This document shows, piece after piece, positions 32,598 to 46,560 of a stretch of 64,000 nucleotides of DNA. The DNA comes from Glandiceps talaboti (taxonomy: Eukaryota > Hemichordata > Enteropneusta > Spengelidae). A program made the translations under genes and the position numbers. Under the pieces are notes generated by a model. The model was given only the letters and a program-made list of their open reading frames with translations, was not told the origin of the DNA and did no database searches. The DNA lies in the NCBI RefSeq assembly GCF_964340395.1, contig NC_135549.1, forward strand, positions 23,389,842 to 23,453,841, given 5' to 3'. Every line of letters starts with the position of its first letter. The first letter of the stretch is position 1.

Positions 32598-35500
32598 CTG
32601 GAAAGAAAGACAAAACATGTTTAATTTTCTTTCTTTTGAAATTAAAGCCAATGTGACCACGTACACGAAACATACCTGCCACTAAATGTGTACCTTTTTA
32701 AAACAGACTTTAAATATACTTGGATATGAGTAATTGATCATCATACACATTCTGGCAGTCCATCTTATTGGAGTTATATAAACGTAATAAGCTAACAACA
32801 CGGACTATTAAATTTGTTCGCTAAAATTACAACCTTTCACATACAGTTGATATAATATTACAGTGATATTGTGTAATGTGACATTTTTAAAATGGTGATT
32901 GGGCCGTTGCTGTCCAAAGGATTGGCTGTATTTCCTCAACTGGCGATCGATCTTTTCTTTTCCAATGATTACTGTCCCGGTGGGCACTGTTATTTAGAAT
33001 ATTCAGTTATAATATCTGTTTTCAGAGATTTGCATGGATCACCCCCCCCCCCTCCCATGATACCATTGGAAAGACATTTTCTCCTACTTCACACATGAAA
33101 ATACAAATTTGTAGGGAAGCCATTTAATACTGTAAAGTGTGCGTAAATACTTTAACCACACCATGCAAAGTACATACTGGGGTTGATTAGTAACAATCAA
33201 TAACTTGTCACTCTATTCACTTGTTCGTCTTGCATGCACTAAGACCTCGGGTCTGTGCTCCGAAAGTTGCCGAACAAAAACCGAAGGGCGAGACGAGTAC
33301 GTGAGGCTCACAACGTATACACGGCCTCGATTGCACACCTTCAAGGTGCATGCAAAATGACGCGACATTCGGTCCCTTGTAATAACATGAAGACAGAGCG
33401 AAGGTCAGGCAGCTCGACTCTTCACGTCTATGCGGGTCTAACTTAAACAGTGCCCGTTTATTTTCATTGTGTTATTTTCATCACTTTTATGTGTTTTACT
33501 GGTTCATCTAAATGACATGAATCTCATCAAAGGGTATGAATCTGACCTGTTAACTTTACGATTTTAAACGAGAAGGTTCATTACTTTACCGAAAGTATTT
33601 GCCTTGTATACACTCTGACTACACGGCGTTTTGATAACCTTAGGAATTCTGAGATCAAAGTCGAACATTTCACCACAGACAGTGTCTGTGGTTTCATTTA
33701 TGACAGAGTGGAAGGTTCGCTCGACCTTGTTTCTATTTTCATATAATCCACAGGTGTGGATTACAAGCATATACATACATTATACGTACACGCTTTATAA
33801 CATATGTGGACATCTCAAATTAACCTATTGCAACTCTCAACAAGCACTCTTTATTTTACAGTAAAAGTCAACCAAGCTTGAAACGTTTGCCTATATATTA
33901 CAACGCTGCCACGCACTATATTATTGTATTGGACAGGTGTTGAAGGTGGCCAATCATGCAAGAAGAGTAGAGTAACCTTTATACTACTGACACACAGACA
34001 TGATAACAGACAATGAAACGTCATGTCAGGGTTAAATATGCTATTATTGTACCAAGGACAGGTTTGACATTGTTGGTTTTATGATGCTGAACTGTAATTA
34101 GGGAGCGGTCAGTTTCTTCAGCCGGGGGGGGGGGGCGGTGGATTTGTAGGGAGTCACCCTGTTTTCGAAATTGGCAGTAGGGGGGGGGTCATGCTGTTTT
34201 GAAAAATTGTGGATGGGGGGGGGGGGGTCATTGTGTTTTGTATTGTGATGGGAGAAAAAAATCCTTTTCTACAATGGCATATAGTCTTGTCTGAAATGTG
34301 GTACATATAAATATTTGATCTTGTCCCTGTTTTTTACACAAACTCTTTAATATTACTTATTAGTTCAAACATAACTATACATATACAAACACATGTATTA
34401 CCTGGCTGGTTACAGAACATATCATGTAAATGCTTGACTGTTTCCAGTCTCAAGGTCTTCCTGCTACCTCTTACTCTCAAGATGCTATCAAACTATATCT
34501 CAAAAGTATCATGTTTTAGAATTAAGTGAGGGGGGGGGGGTCAGCCTGTTTTGGGTTTTACAGATAGGGGGGTCAGTGACTTTTTGTAGGCCCGATTTAA
34601 GAATCCACCAGCCCCCCCCCCCCCGCTGGAGAAACTGACCGGTCCCTTAACGTTACAACTGCAATACAAACAATATATAATTTTATTAAGAGTTGACATT
34701 CAGACGATAAAGTGCTTTCAACTAAGAAAAAAGTCACTAATACGGATGAATAATTCATCAACCAACCACCCAAACATGAACCCACCAAGTCACCAACCAA
34801 CCGAGCAACCCATCCATTACATATGTTTTATGTCCAGTAAGAACTTCAAGTTAAATGACGATCATTAGCGCGGCATAAGAAATTGGTTGGCCATGGGGTG
34901 CGACCAGCCATTGAGAGAAGCGGTGTATCATTTTTCACCTAATTCGGTCGAAAGTAGAAAGCGTTTGTAAACTGCAATATATTTCAAAATTTGGAACTTG
35001 GCTGTGATGAAACAAACATTCCCGTAGTCTTTCAGGTAGCAACGTTGCAAGAATGTCAAACGTATCTAGTAAACTTGACATTTCAGAACGTACGGTAGCC
35101 ATGTGAATTTTGATGTTGAGTGGGGTCAATTTTTCTCGTAAATAAAGTATGTATCCGGAATCAAGGGCACTCCGCATCGTACATTATTTAAATAAGTATT
35201 AACAACATGCGTTTGACTATAATAATAGATTGTAGTAAAATACACAAAATTAGACAATTTCATGTAGGCTCCCTGGTGGACATCCTATATTATATGTTTC
35301 AATGAGCCCCGAGGTTCAAAAAACAGTAATATCCACTCCAGCATTGATAAATGTGACATGTCTACTAGGAATACATTGACATGTAGGAAATAACATGTCC
35401 TCATATGGTGTCAAGCGACTGACTTCCGAATTGATGCCACTTCAACGATTGCTATGATTTGAATGCAATTTTACGACATTACGAGTATGATTATGACATG

Positions 35501-35660
35501 TCGAGATATGTTATTGTTCGGCTATTAAAGGTAACACATACTGTAATCTACAGGTTAAAACGACAAAACAAAGCACAAATTACTATATTTATGAGTTTAG
35601 TATTCACATAAAACCCATATGGTATTATTCACACTAACCTTCCGATCATCATTCACTTAC
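32598..35660 (-). other. Intron 3 of the larger EGF/TM gene
   Basis: No exon. It includes a CpG-rich island-like patch at about 33240-33440 of unknown nature and the G-rich fold-back element at 34098-34650. Confidence 0.65.
34098..34650. mobile_element. G-run-rich fold-back element with ~25-bp inverted ends
   Basis: TTAGGGAGCGGTCAGTTTCT followed by TCAGC and a G run at the left matches the reverse complement of the right end (GCTGGAGAAACTGACCGGTC, then CCTTAA). A GGTGGATT block is also mirrored. The interior has several G8-13 runs and GGTCA..TGTTTT repeats, with no frame. It looks like a non-autonomous DNA element, possibly with a TTAA-type target. Confidence 0.6.
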
Positions 35661-35795
35661 CGTCGACTTTCTGGCACTGATCACCAAAATACGGTCGAAT
35701 ACATAAACATTCGCCCGTTTCCACGCAAATTCCATCGTGTTGGCAACCGCCATCGGTCTTGCAATTATAAAAAATCGGCGTTCTCAAATGTACAG
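35661..35795 (-). CDS. Larger EGF/TM/PPxY gene, exon 3: second EGF-like domain
   Basis: 45 codons, phase 1-1 (acceptor TTTCAAATTACAG; donor GTCGACG|GTAAGTGA), residues 73-117. Cysteines at 84, 90, 96, 102, 104 and 113 run C-KTDGG-C-QHDGI-C-VETGE-C-L-C-IRPYFGDQ-C, a complete compact EGF module. There is no D/N-x-D/N-E/Q calcium-binding signature before the first cysteine, so it is probably a non-calcium type. It is the closest counterpart of the single EGF exon of the smaller gene, sharing the A-V-H start and the position directly before the TM exon. Confidence 0.9.
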
Positions 35796-36920
35796 CTGTA
35801 ATTTGAAAGAAGATATATACAGCATTTGTAGGTTATTTGATGGCGTCGTACTCCCACAAGCCGCCGTCTGTATGCCCTTGTTACCTAGGCGCCATTGTGA
35901 TGAAGATGAGTAATTCCGAAGACAAATTTCAAAGACGAAATAAGATTCAATTGAAAACAATTTTAAAGCTATCATCAAGTGAAGGGGAAGAAGAGAGAGA
36001 GTGTATGAATTCATGTATATTTTCTACGCCTGGTTCAATTGCCATTACTACAATCGAAAGTATCGAATATACTGGTATTCTAGGCAACATACACATGTCA
36101 TAGTGTTCCATTTAATTAACTTCTGATCATGTCTGCGTTTGACATAGTTATCAAGAGACGTCAAGTTCTCTCAGAAACCAATCTATAGTAATAAGTGGTC
36201 TAACCACTTAGCGTAAATGATACAGCGACTGAGATTACAATATTTCGTTTAATAGCTGAGTGTGTGTCTTTATCTGTTTTCTAAACTTGACTGGAAAATG
36301 TAATCGAGACGATCTGAAATCAAAATAATGGTTTTATTTGTCTACATGTGATTGAATTGCTAATATGAACAAAAAAGTTATATTAGGAACGATGGAGAAT
36401 TAATGACATCTCTACAGATCGTCGTAATACAGGTGCTATTATTTGCATCATCCAAGCTAAATTATCTAGCATCCCGCAGTACCTCGGTAAATACTGGGAA
36501 TGATCTATCAATGCAACGCCGTAAACATATGAATTTATTCAAGTTTCCCCAAGGTGGTCAAATAACTCATCCATCGCCTATAGCAACATATGCTAAGCAA
36601 TGAAATGAAGACATACCAAGCTAGTCGCAATTCTGAGTGAATGTTGATCATGAAGTGTTTATTATTTTATATGTTAAACAAGGTCGACTTTGGTGTGTGT
36701 GTTTTTAATTTACCTTGCAATTGTTTCATCTGGGACTATTTCTAAAACGGCAATGGAATTCAAGAACTATGCCTTGAAATTAACATATGTGTGCTTGGTA
36801 CAAATATGTATCCAAGGCAGCTTTACTGCCAATCCCAAGAGAAAAGTTTCAGCAAGTTAAGGTTTCGATATGATTAGCACACCTCGATCACATGTAACAT
36901 AATATTATTGTCCCAGATGA

Positions 36921-37104
<184 letters not shown>

Positions 37105-37170
37105 TACTCAAAATGCAAGAAATCTGGATATACACACATACACATATATATTACGTATTACAGTAACGTG

Positions 37171-37275
37171 TATAGGTAGGTAGGTAGGTAGGTAGGGTGG
37201 GTGGGTGGGTTGGTGTGTGGGTGGATAGGTAGGTGTGTGTGTGTGTGTGTGTGTGTTGGGGGGGGGGGTGCTGGC
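37171..37275. repeat. (TAGG)n, (GGTG)n, (GT)n and poly-G tract
   Basis: Purine/GT-rich simple sequence ending in a G10-11 run. Confidence 0.9.
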
Positions 37276-38103
37276 GCGCGTGTGTATGTCCAAATTTCAT
37301 GCATTAAATCACGTACATGTATATGTAGAAAGCCTGGACTCTTATATCTCAGAATATATATTTTTTTAGAGATGAGTACTCGCTGACATCAAAGCACGGT
37401 GACGCCAATAATAATGGATGTCATTAATGTAATAGTTTACACCAATTTCAAAATGTACATATGTCCTAAAAATAGTGTTTGATTATTGTAATGAAATATT
37501 CGCTTCTGTGTTTGTATTGATGCTGGTTCGAATGCCGGGAAGTATAGATAATGACGGCAGCTTTTACTGTCTACAGGTGACTGGAGAACCTTACCTATTT
37601 GGAGCAATCTTTTTTTTACAGTGACCGACCCCTAAACTTCCAATCACTGACCTTGAAATGCTCTTGGATTGACGTTGAAATTTACTTTAAAGGCACGAGA
37701 CAAGTTGAATTAATTATGGGTTCGATTTATCTTTGCATGACGACTCACATCTGAATTTCAATTTGAATTGATATCTTTTTATGATTTCAACCGTTACTGA
37801 TAACAGCAACACCGACAGACTTGTGGAGTCAGGGTGATAGCCAGAGTAATATCTTCATGCTCATTATGTGGATATTGCTACCTGCGGGGTAATAAAACTC
37901 TTTCTGTATAATTGCTAAGGTTTGTTGTCCATGCTGTGGTTTCGACTTTCGAGTTCTTTTCAATTACTGCTGAATTTGATTTGATTCAATGATTGGTTAT
38001 GGTTTATACTTTACAATCTGATGAATTATGTTAATTTAACTTCCAAGCCTTCAACGTACGAGTAACATACTCTGTCATGTAACTTTAACAAAACAAAACA
38101 CAC

Positions 38104-38106
<3 letters not shown>

Positions 38107-38147
<41 letters not shown>

Positions 38148-38148
38148 T
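38107..38148. repeat. (CAA)n microsatellite
   Basis: About 14 CAA units. Confidence 0.95.
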
Positions 38149-38428
38149 CAACAACAGCATTATGATAAATATATGCATAAAAATACATTACATTTGATCT
38201 TCCTCCTACCATCTTTCCCTTAATAGTCCGCAGCAGCAGACGTGTTTGAACGAGTTACCCTAATCTGCATTTCTACAATGACCCATTTTTTTCTTTCAAA
38301 CTTGGATCAAGGGTACCGCGCGGGCTTATATGCACGTCACTTTGGGTTTGTGATCATGTTGTATTTAGCCAAATGTTATAGGCAATCCTATTTGTACAAG
38401 GTGTTACATGCAGTGAAAGTGACTATTG

Positions 38429-38760
38429 ATGTCATTGCATTCTATACCCATCATGCATTGCTGTGCAATAGAACAAATTCAATTGTTTACAAATTTCTCA
38501 ATATACGGGTGTGCGTGGACAATCGCTATTCTATCAGTGATCATGTGTTTGCTTCAAAGTCAGTCACCAATCATGTCATTACATTCTATTCCCCACCATG
38601 CATTGTTGCACAATACAACAGAGTCAATATATTGTTTACAAATTGTATCAGTGAGAATAGTTATTCCATTTCAACATAGGGTGTGGACAATCAACATTCT
38701 ACCACATTCTATCCCTATAATACACTTTGCTTCACAATAGAACAGAGTTGGTAAGTATAT
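38429..38760. repeat. ~135-bp degenerate tandem repeat, 2.4 units
   Basis: The series TGTCATT-CATTCTAT-CCCATCATGCATTG-CAATA-AACA, TTGTTTACAAATT, GGGTGTG-GTGGACAATC recurs at about 38429, 38570 and (partly) 38703. The overlapping open frames on the plus strand are not supported as coding. Confidence 0.65.
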
Positions 38761-38966
38761 ATTATAATCAATATGTACCTTGTTTCCGTTTCTTAACTAT
38801 GCATGTACAGTTATCCACCCATTTACACTTCTTGCAAACACATCTCACCTTTTGTAGATGTAACATGGATACTGGGATGTATGGCTTCTACGAAGACTTG
38901 TTAAACACATCTAGTCATAAGCAAAAGAATTATCATTCTTAATTTGTACTCAAAGAAACGACTAAC

Positions 38967-39107
38967 CTCGTTCGCAATGGTTTCCTTGGAATCCTGGGGT
39001 ACAGATGCATGCCTGGACATCGCGGTCACATAATCCCCCATGTTTGCATCCTCCACATATGTCAATTTCCTGTTGGCCAGCTTTGACCTCATCAGTGACA
39101 TTAACCG
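38967..39107 (-). CDS. Larger EGF/TM/PPxY gene, exon 2: first EGF-like domain
   Basis: 47 codons, phase 1-1 (acceptor TCAATCTTTCAG; donor GAACGAG|GTTAGTCG), residues 26-72. A linker with sequon NVT (AVNVTDEVKAGQQEID) leads to C-GG-C-KHGGL-C-DRDVQA-C-I-C-TPGFQGNH-C at residues 43-70. The first inter-cysteine loop is unusually short (two residues); the rest (HGG-x-C, C-x-C, GFxG) is standard EGF. The smaller gene has no equivalent exon. Confidence 0.9.
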
Positions 39108-42100
39108 CTGAAAGATTGAAGAAAACATTTATTATATAATTGTGGCAGATCGTTACTCTTTACTACTTTATGGCTCTTTCTTTTAATTGCACAATTTATT
39201 TTTTCTGTAATTATCGTTTTGTTGTCTTTCGCCTGTATGTTACCTTCGGATCATTGTTAGCGATTTTATTGTTACTGTGTGTTTATTGGTGCCGTGTATT
39301 TTACTGTTTTTTTGTGTGTACATTTTAATATCTCTCTGTGTATTTAAGTTTCCTGAGTTAATACTCAAACTGTGAATTTTTACGATATGTATGCCTATCA
39401 TGTGACATTTATCGCCATCACATTGCTGAAACACTACTTCAAAGTAACCTGGGAGGGGTTATGATCGCGTCAGTGTACACCGTTGCATTTCTACGTTATC
39501 AAATACAGTCTCAGCTATCAACGCGTGACGTCACGATGTCACGTCAACGGATCGCTATGTGAAAGACGAAACTAATGCAACTGTATAAAAGAGTGGTAGG
39601 TGTAACACTGTTAGTCGGTCAACTGCTACTATCTCTTTACACTCGAGTCGAAGACATGGAAGTCTGAGAGTTGTGATTTGGAATAGTTCTTTCAATGTGC
39701 TTTGAAAATGAAGGAGAATTGCGGTATTGTTATATTTAAAGAGTGCACACAAATAGAAATGTTTCCTCTCATAACAAGAATCGAAACGTGATGAATATTA
39801 GGGGCGAGATCAATAGTTCAATGTAGTTATCAAACCCCCGCCCCTTTTCCTTAATTGGCCAAATTTAATTGTTTCCGACAGCAAAATTAATTTCAGATCA
39901 GTATGTTATGTAGTGCTTATGAACACAAAAAGTCAGAATGTGGTGAAGAAAGAAATAGTTATTGACATTTTAATGTATTTAGCAGTGCCATGCATGAACT
40001 ATAGCGATTTTTTTCCATTTCTCAATTTGAAGAAATATTCATATTTACGTGTACAATACAGATTTCATTAAAAGTGAGATCGATTTTGTAGGATGAGAAC
40101 TAAAATGGTTCAAACCTACCACTCTAAGCTTAAAGAATTAGTAGTTTAGAATCCTACACAGTATTATTGATGTCCCTACGGGTCTTTACAGACATAGACT
40201 GAAACAGTCATACATTCGTTATATCATGTACATACTCCACGAATCATGCTTGTAATGTACGGTTAAAGGCCAGGGGTCGACAAAAAAGCGACGAATCTTT
40301 AGCCACAAAACACATCAATTAATGACTGGTAATATCGTAAGCGTGGAGGCAACCACGAAACTATCACTACATACACACATAAATGATAAATGAATTCTAT
40401 AAATACACTTGGAAACGTTTCTGTAATCTGCCGACTAACTTAAGCTGTATCGAATGTACTTGGTGTGACTTTTCCATGGTCTGTGGATATGATACTTACA
40501 GAGAGATGTTGCTGTGAGTGGGTCAATAACTCATGGCAAGCTTAGGGCATTGCATCATGTCCGGGCTATTAGTACTTTGCAAAACGAAAACTCACGACTT
40601 ACGGAATATATTCATATTGAGCTCAACATCAAAGGAAAGGGGATACCTTGTCGTAGGTCTAATACATAGTATATTATCCTTCTGTGTTACTATATCACTC
40701 TATACAACTTGTGGATACATATTTATAAACAAATTGGCCAATTAATTAAATTGGTAATTACGAATACTTGTCAAGGAAACCATTGATTCAGTTAATAATA
40801 TATGATTGGATTATCATTCATTTACTACTTTTTACCTAAGTATTGCAATTAGAAAGAAACTTCCACGTATTGACGATAAAATTGACACAAATTTCATATA
40901 ACCCGACATGTCGACATGACAGGATTTTTAATAACAACCTGAACTCAATATATTAGAGGAATAAAAAGCTTGCTGAAGCAGATAAATTTATATCTTAATA
41001 AATTTACGCGCCGAGTACATGCATAAGGCAGTCGTTTGTAAACCGAGCTCACAAATCAGTTGCGAGCTGTTTTGGAGATCTTACATTCCTTTAACATTCG
41101 AGTACCGATTCTTAAACTGTATGATATATTCAAAGCTAACCACCGCACTGATGCCATGGCAACAACCTCGAAAGATAGACTACGACTGTGAAGAAAAGAT
41201 ATCGTATGTGCATTTCAGAATGTCGCAGGTGGCCTATGTACATTTCAGGTAGATTTATATCAGGAAGTAATGAGCTGAGCCGATTTGTCAAGTCATCCAT
41301 TTCAAAAACAAGACCTGTAATACATGTATATACCTGGTTAACAATTACAATATAAGGGACGATCGCACAATGTCACACCAGTTCAATAAGCGAACTTCGT
41401 TCTTTGGGGGTGGGGGTGGGGGTGGGGGGTGTCTGGGGTCAATGCGATTGCTGAACCTCATTTTCACACTTCTATTAAACCAATTTCGAAATCTTTCACG
41501 CTTTCAATGATAAAGGCTTCTATATTTACTAGCGAGATGCTGATAAGTTGATAAAAATGTATTAGTAATGTGAGATACAGTGGTGGCCATGGGTTTCCGG
41601 TAGTAGTTTGATGTGTTTACCATGTCTCAGTAAACATGTTCATAAGGTTGGACCTTCATGTTCACCATCATCTTTTTTACACAGTTTACATGGTTTATAT
41701 CGTATATAAACGTGTGATGCCACGCTTGTGACCGTTTGTTTGGGGGGGGGGGGGGGGGTTGTCCTAAACGAACGATGTTCGTTTATTGAGATTGTGCGAC
41801 ATTGTGCGACCGTCCGTCCCTAAGGACGACGTCTCTACTTTCAAGAGATGAACTGTCCAGTATTCATGATTGCAAAGTACAACTGCGGGCATCAGACCGT
41901 TGACCAACAGAACCTGTTACAAACAGAACACTTTTATGGCCTCTTTGCATGTACATGAATTGTCAGGAGGACTTCACATTTATTAGTGAACGTGAACTAT
42001 GTAAAGTGGCCATACAACTGTTCTTCTCAAATGATGAAATGTAACAATTGTCTCTCTGTTTCCCAACATGCTGTGCCAAGAGTTATTGACCCAATTAATG

Positions 42101-42569
42101 TTTATTTTCCTGTGTGTAACAGGTTCCGTTTGTTAATGGTCTGATGTCAGTGATTGTAGATGAAAACAGATCCTTGGAAAGAGACATGGGCAAACTTGAG
42201 ACGCTATTTTCATCTAGTATATTAATATTAATTAATCGATTCATAATTCAGTTTAACGGTAATTAGGTTGATCTAAGTCGTCTTCATATAGCATTGACAA
42301 GTTTATGCATCCAGATTTTTTCTATGACCCTGATGTCACCACCAATTTTTGACGGCATCCAAAAAATGACGTCATTGATGACGTAATTTATTTGGTTTGT
42401 CAAGCTGCAATGCTCCACAGAGATCTTACAGCTTAGTTACCAGTGATGACTAAACATCCTCCAGTCAATACAATAACATGTTATTCTTCAGTTAAAAACA
42501 CACATAACAAACACACACGCAAATCTTCCGATCTGACCCAAGCCCGGCCGTTATTAATTCTTTACTTAC
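39108..42569 (-). other. Intron 1 of the larger EGF/TM gene
   Basis: No exon or named repeat beyond G-rich runs near 41407-41431 and 41742-41758. Confidence 0.6.
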
Positions 42570-42645
42570 CTGATGTTTGGTGGATGATCACTGCCGATAG
42601 CAAAGATATGTAAACCATCAACGGTAAAGGAAAACTGAGCTTCAT
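42570..42645 (-). CDS. Larger EGF/TM/PPxY gene, exon 1: signal peptide
   Basis: ATG at 42645 opens 25 codons (MKLSFPLPLMVYISLLSAVI, then IHQTS) plus one base before donor ACATCAG|GTAAGTAAA, phase 1. A basic n-region and long hydrophobic core mark a secretory signal. Just upstream, TTTTGTAATTCCAG on the minus strand (42686-42699) looks like a splice acceptor, so the 5'UTR is probably split and the promoter lies further right. Exons 1-5 join in frame (76+141+135+249+740 bases) to a 446-residue type I membrane protein with two EGF domains, one helix and a ~290-residue cytoplasmic part. Confidence 0.85.
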
Positions 42646-42699
42646 GTCGGATATAATGTGTATATCAGTGTCTTCATTACTTTAGCTGGAATTACAAAA

Positions 42700-45600
42700 T
42701 GTATACCAAGAATTAAAACAAGATAAAACATACGCGGACAAGCTTATCTTTGTTTGAGCAATGCATATTACGAATTACTTAGTGAGAACTTGAGAAGCTT
42801 AACGAGATATGAATTGTTGATTGCGAGATAACATACCTTAAAAGAGTCGAAAACATCACACGTACCTGCATGCAAATGTGAATATTGGCATATGTTTATA
42901 GCATTTATGTTAATTCATAAATCGCTGGCGATTCGTACATGTAGAAATAATACGAACGTTGCATGCCATCTTTCGTGTTCACAACAACTACTCATCGTGG
43001 GTTAGCCTAATGATGACTTTGATTTATGGAATAACAAAACGTTTTATAAACCCTTAAGTGTTACTTGGGAGGTTCAGGAATACGATGTATTATCTCGATG
43101 ACACAAATACACGAGTAGAACATCCATCGTGGTCCATGTATATGTGCAGACGGTTGCGTCAAAAGCCCTGTATCGCTTTCTTATTTATAGGCCGTCATTC
43201 GAGATTTAGTCTGCAGAACTTATACGATATCCGTAACATGTTCCCATGTAATCATACATGTCGCGGTTTTAATACAACGTTCAACTGATTGGCGACAGAC
43301 TCCATATATGCTCAAGATATGGATAGTTAGCTCTACTTACAAGTGGAATGTAATATTGTATGAGTTGATCTGCAGAGTATTATATCCTTAGGATATCAGT
43401 TCCTTGTCTAGCAACTTGCCAATTCTAATTTCAATTTGCCTGCTACAGTTTGTAATATTAACGTCAGATTTTAATTTACAACTTGAAAATTGAGATAAGT
43501 TGAAGTCTTTGAACTGGATTCGTACGCCGCGCCTCACATACTTTTAGACGTGTCAATATATGTGGAATGCTTCGTATCGTACGTTTACAATGATTCGATG
43601 ATAGCCTATTTGTACACACCAAAAACGATTAATATTTACATGTAGAACGGAGAAAGAGGAAGGCGAGCGATAAAATAGTGCGTTGTGGAATCAATTTACA
43701 GAGTATGGATGGATACGTGGACAGTCAGTCAGTGGACGAACAGAGCACCGCCGACTTGCAATCTGTGATCTTTCGCAGCAGATGTAATCAATATACATAT
43801 AAAATCCCTTTATACTGTCATCGTTACAACGATGGAATGCTTTCTCCGTGTATTCCGTCAATACATAATCCACTTTTCTTGCAATGCTAGTATCACACCA
43901 ATCCACAGTTTTGAATGAATTCATAGTCAGAATACTAATGTTTGATGATACAGTCGACATGTGATAAAGGGCTTCTTATTTATCTCAGTCTGTTATTTCA
44001 TTTGTTGGGAAAATTGTTAATAAGTCATACCATTGGCAACAACAAAATAGCAACGACACTAAAACTAGATTCTATATGGATACAAAACTTTCATCGTTTT
44101 CAACATTTTTACGAAATTGAGATATCAAATCCTTTCCATACCATACCAGAGAGAATTCCAACAACATTTACGATTTCGAGCTTCTTAAACACACAGCATG
44201 ACAAGCAGCGACATAGTTCCGATGGGGTGGTGATCTCTTGACTCGCCAACAATCCATTTGATCACCATCCACGACCGAGAAGTGACATGGGAGCTGTTAT
44301 GGCTTATCTTACTGAAGATGGAAGACGACAATACAAGATTTCCTTCGAGACCAACCAATCTGATTTCATCTTTTCATTATAATCAATAAATGTTTTATTG
44401 CGGCTTAACTTCTCCTTCACTGTACGTTACGTTTAGTAGACCAAACTAAATCAATATAGACAAGGTTCATTGCTTACCAACAGATCTAGTTCAAACGTTC
44501 GGAAAAGGTCAGACCCAGTGCAGTGTAGACATGTGATTTGTACTGAAATGGTATCGTTTGCGAGGTTGAAGAGGGTTGTCTTTTCAACATAAAAAGTGGC
44601 AATTGAATTATCACACCCACACAGCCACCACAACCTATACACAATACTATGGCTCGTGTGAAGAAACTTTAGTCTCACATATCTTATCCCAGTTACATAG
44701 TACATGTGTGTATATATCGCAGTAAGGTTAGCTGTAATTGAAGAAAATACACGAGCCCAGGATTTTGCACATAATCAGAATAAGTCCTTCCTAAAGTATC
44801 AGTGAATGAAGTGAAAGAATGATTCCTAATACTAGTTCAGAAGGATAACACCAACAGGTCTTCTCTTTTCGAAGACAAAGTATAGTATAGCAGAGTAGCT
44901 AGATATAGTAGAGTAGAGTACAGTAGAGTACAGTACAGTACAGTACAATAAAAATCATATATACGGAATAATACACATCTGCCCAGCCCCTTCGGACTTT
45001 TAAGTCACCCACCTCCAAAAAACAAAAACAAAAACAAAAACACCTATAAACTTACATACAATATAAACATAGAAGAAAAACACATCTGTGGTATTTATCT
45101 AAACAAAATGTTTTTCCTTCTCTCAAAACCATTATACAAATACATAACTATACGACGTGAGCATCATCATACGTTAAGGAAATGAGATTTTTCCTCAATA
45201 TTTATATTCTTAAAATCAGAAAACGTGTCAAAAACTCTATTTACATCTGTGAACATAGTAATTCTGAGGTCGTCATAAAAACGAACGTTTCATGACAAAG
45301 TGTTTTTCGTCTTCAATTCCAATTCCAATTTCATTATAGAACATTCATATTCTATTTTCTAAAGTTTCATTTCTGAAACGTCCAGTTTCCACTCGGAATG
45401 GTAAAATCCCAAGTCTAATTTGTGCAAGGTATGAGAGGTGCATGCAACCTAGATATGTTCATTTGTACATATGGTTCGACTTTATGGTGATGTTTAAATG
45501 TTATAATATGTTCGTAAGTTTGCTTTCTCTATAACCTTTTGATCCAATTTCCCTCTCGTATAGTTAGCTAGTAATTTGATCCTACAGTCTGCTATATTAC

Positions 45601-45885
45601 ATGGTACCATATCAGTAAATTTATTGTCGCTGCCTAATTGATCGAGAGTAGCTCTTATTTCTGATGACATACATTATGTATTGTGTTGTTAAACGGTGTC
45701 TGAAATATAGGCCTAAAATTTACTAGTACAATTTACTAAGTACACACAGCAATGTCTACTCATAAAGTGATTAAATTACACTACAGGAGAAAATGGGTAT
45801 ACAAGTCAAAATACAATACATTGATATAATATAAGACTGGGTCAGTCTGGTTAGACAACCTTTCGCTGACAATCTGGATGTTGAC
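42700..45885. other. Upstream of the larger EGF/TM gene, no gene seen
   Basis: Unique-looking sequence with a GAGTA/ACAGT-type simple repeat near 44910-44950. Plus-strand AATAAA near 44385 follows no supported coding exon. Confidence 0.4.
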
Positions 45886-45958
45886 ATATTTCCATACATT
45901 TCATCGAGACACCAATAGTGTAACACTATTGGTGTCTCGATGAAATGTATGGAAATAT
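45886..45958. repeat. Perfect hairpin, 35-bp arms, 3-base loop
   Basis: ATATTTCCATACATTTCATC... (45886-45920), loop TAA (45921-45923), then the exact reverse complement (45924-45958) with no mismatch. An (AATA)n array follows immediately. Confidence 0.95.
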
Positions 45959-45960
45959 AG

Positions 45961-45963
45961 GAA

Positions 45964-45998
<35 letters not shown>

Positions 45999-46004
45999 GT
46001 AAAT
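45961..46004. repeat. (AATA)n microsatellite
   Basis: About ten AATA units beside the perfect hairpin. Confidence 0.92.
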
Positions 46005-46214
46005 AAACTGAAAAATATCATCCATTGTACCACAGCAGTCACGGTGACCACATGTAATCCCCCCCCCTCAACCATCCAAAAACAGATAACACAACACCCC
46101 CCCTCAAAAAAAAGGAAAAAAAAGTGAATATATATTTAACTACACAGAAAATCTGATAGACATGTCCAGTTTGGTCTATTACTAGATCAAATATGGTGAT
46201 AGTACTATAGTGTG

Positions 46215-46560
46215 ATGGAGGGTCTATGGCCCGGGGTGGGGTGGGGTACTTCCTTCTATTGGGTATACCTATATGTGCCGCCCTTTGGGGTGGGGTTTTC
46301 GCCCTTTGGTCTAAAATGGTAGTCTTTTTTTAGATAACGAGTCTAAAATTTGCACAGTTTTCTATTTTGTTTGGCCTAATTCGCTAGTTGACATTTTCAT
46401 ATCGACAATTATGTATTTTGTTCTAAAATGGAGTCTTCTAAAAACTTGAATGGTCTAAAATGGGGTATTGGCTTTTGGTCAAAATGGGATCTGGGGTTGG
46501 CAGCATTGGCCGCACATCCCTACCTGACCTGGCCAGTGGTACCTCCAGGGTCTATGGGTT
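46215..46560. mobile_element. Non-autonomous repeat, GGTCTAAAATGGGGTA type
   Basis: Bounded by GAGGGTCTATGGCCCGGGG and CCTCCAGGGTCTATGGG. Inside are repeated TGGTCTAAAATGG motifs, GCCGCCCTTTGGGGTGGGG, and GGCCGCACATCCCTACC near the right end. I recall similar sequence as a dispersed element in several marine invertebrates; no frame. Confidence 0.5.
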
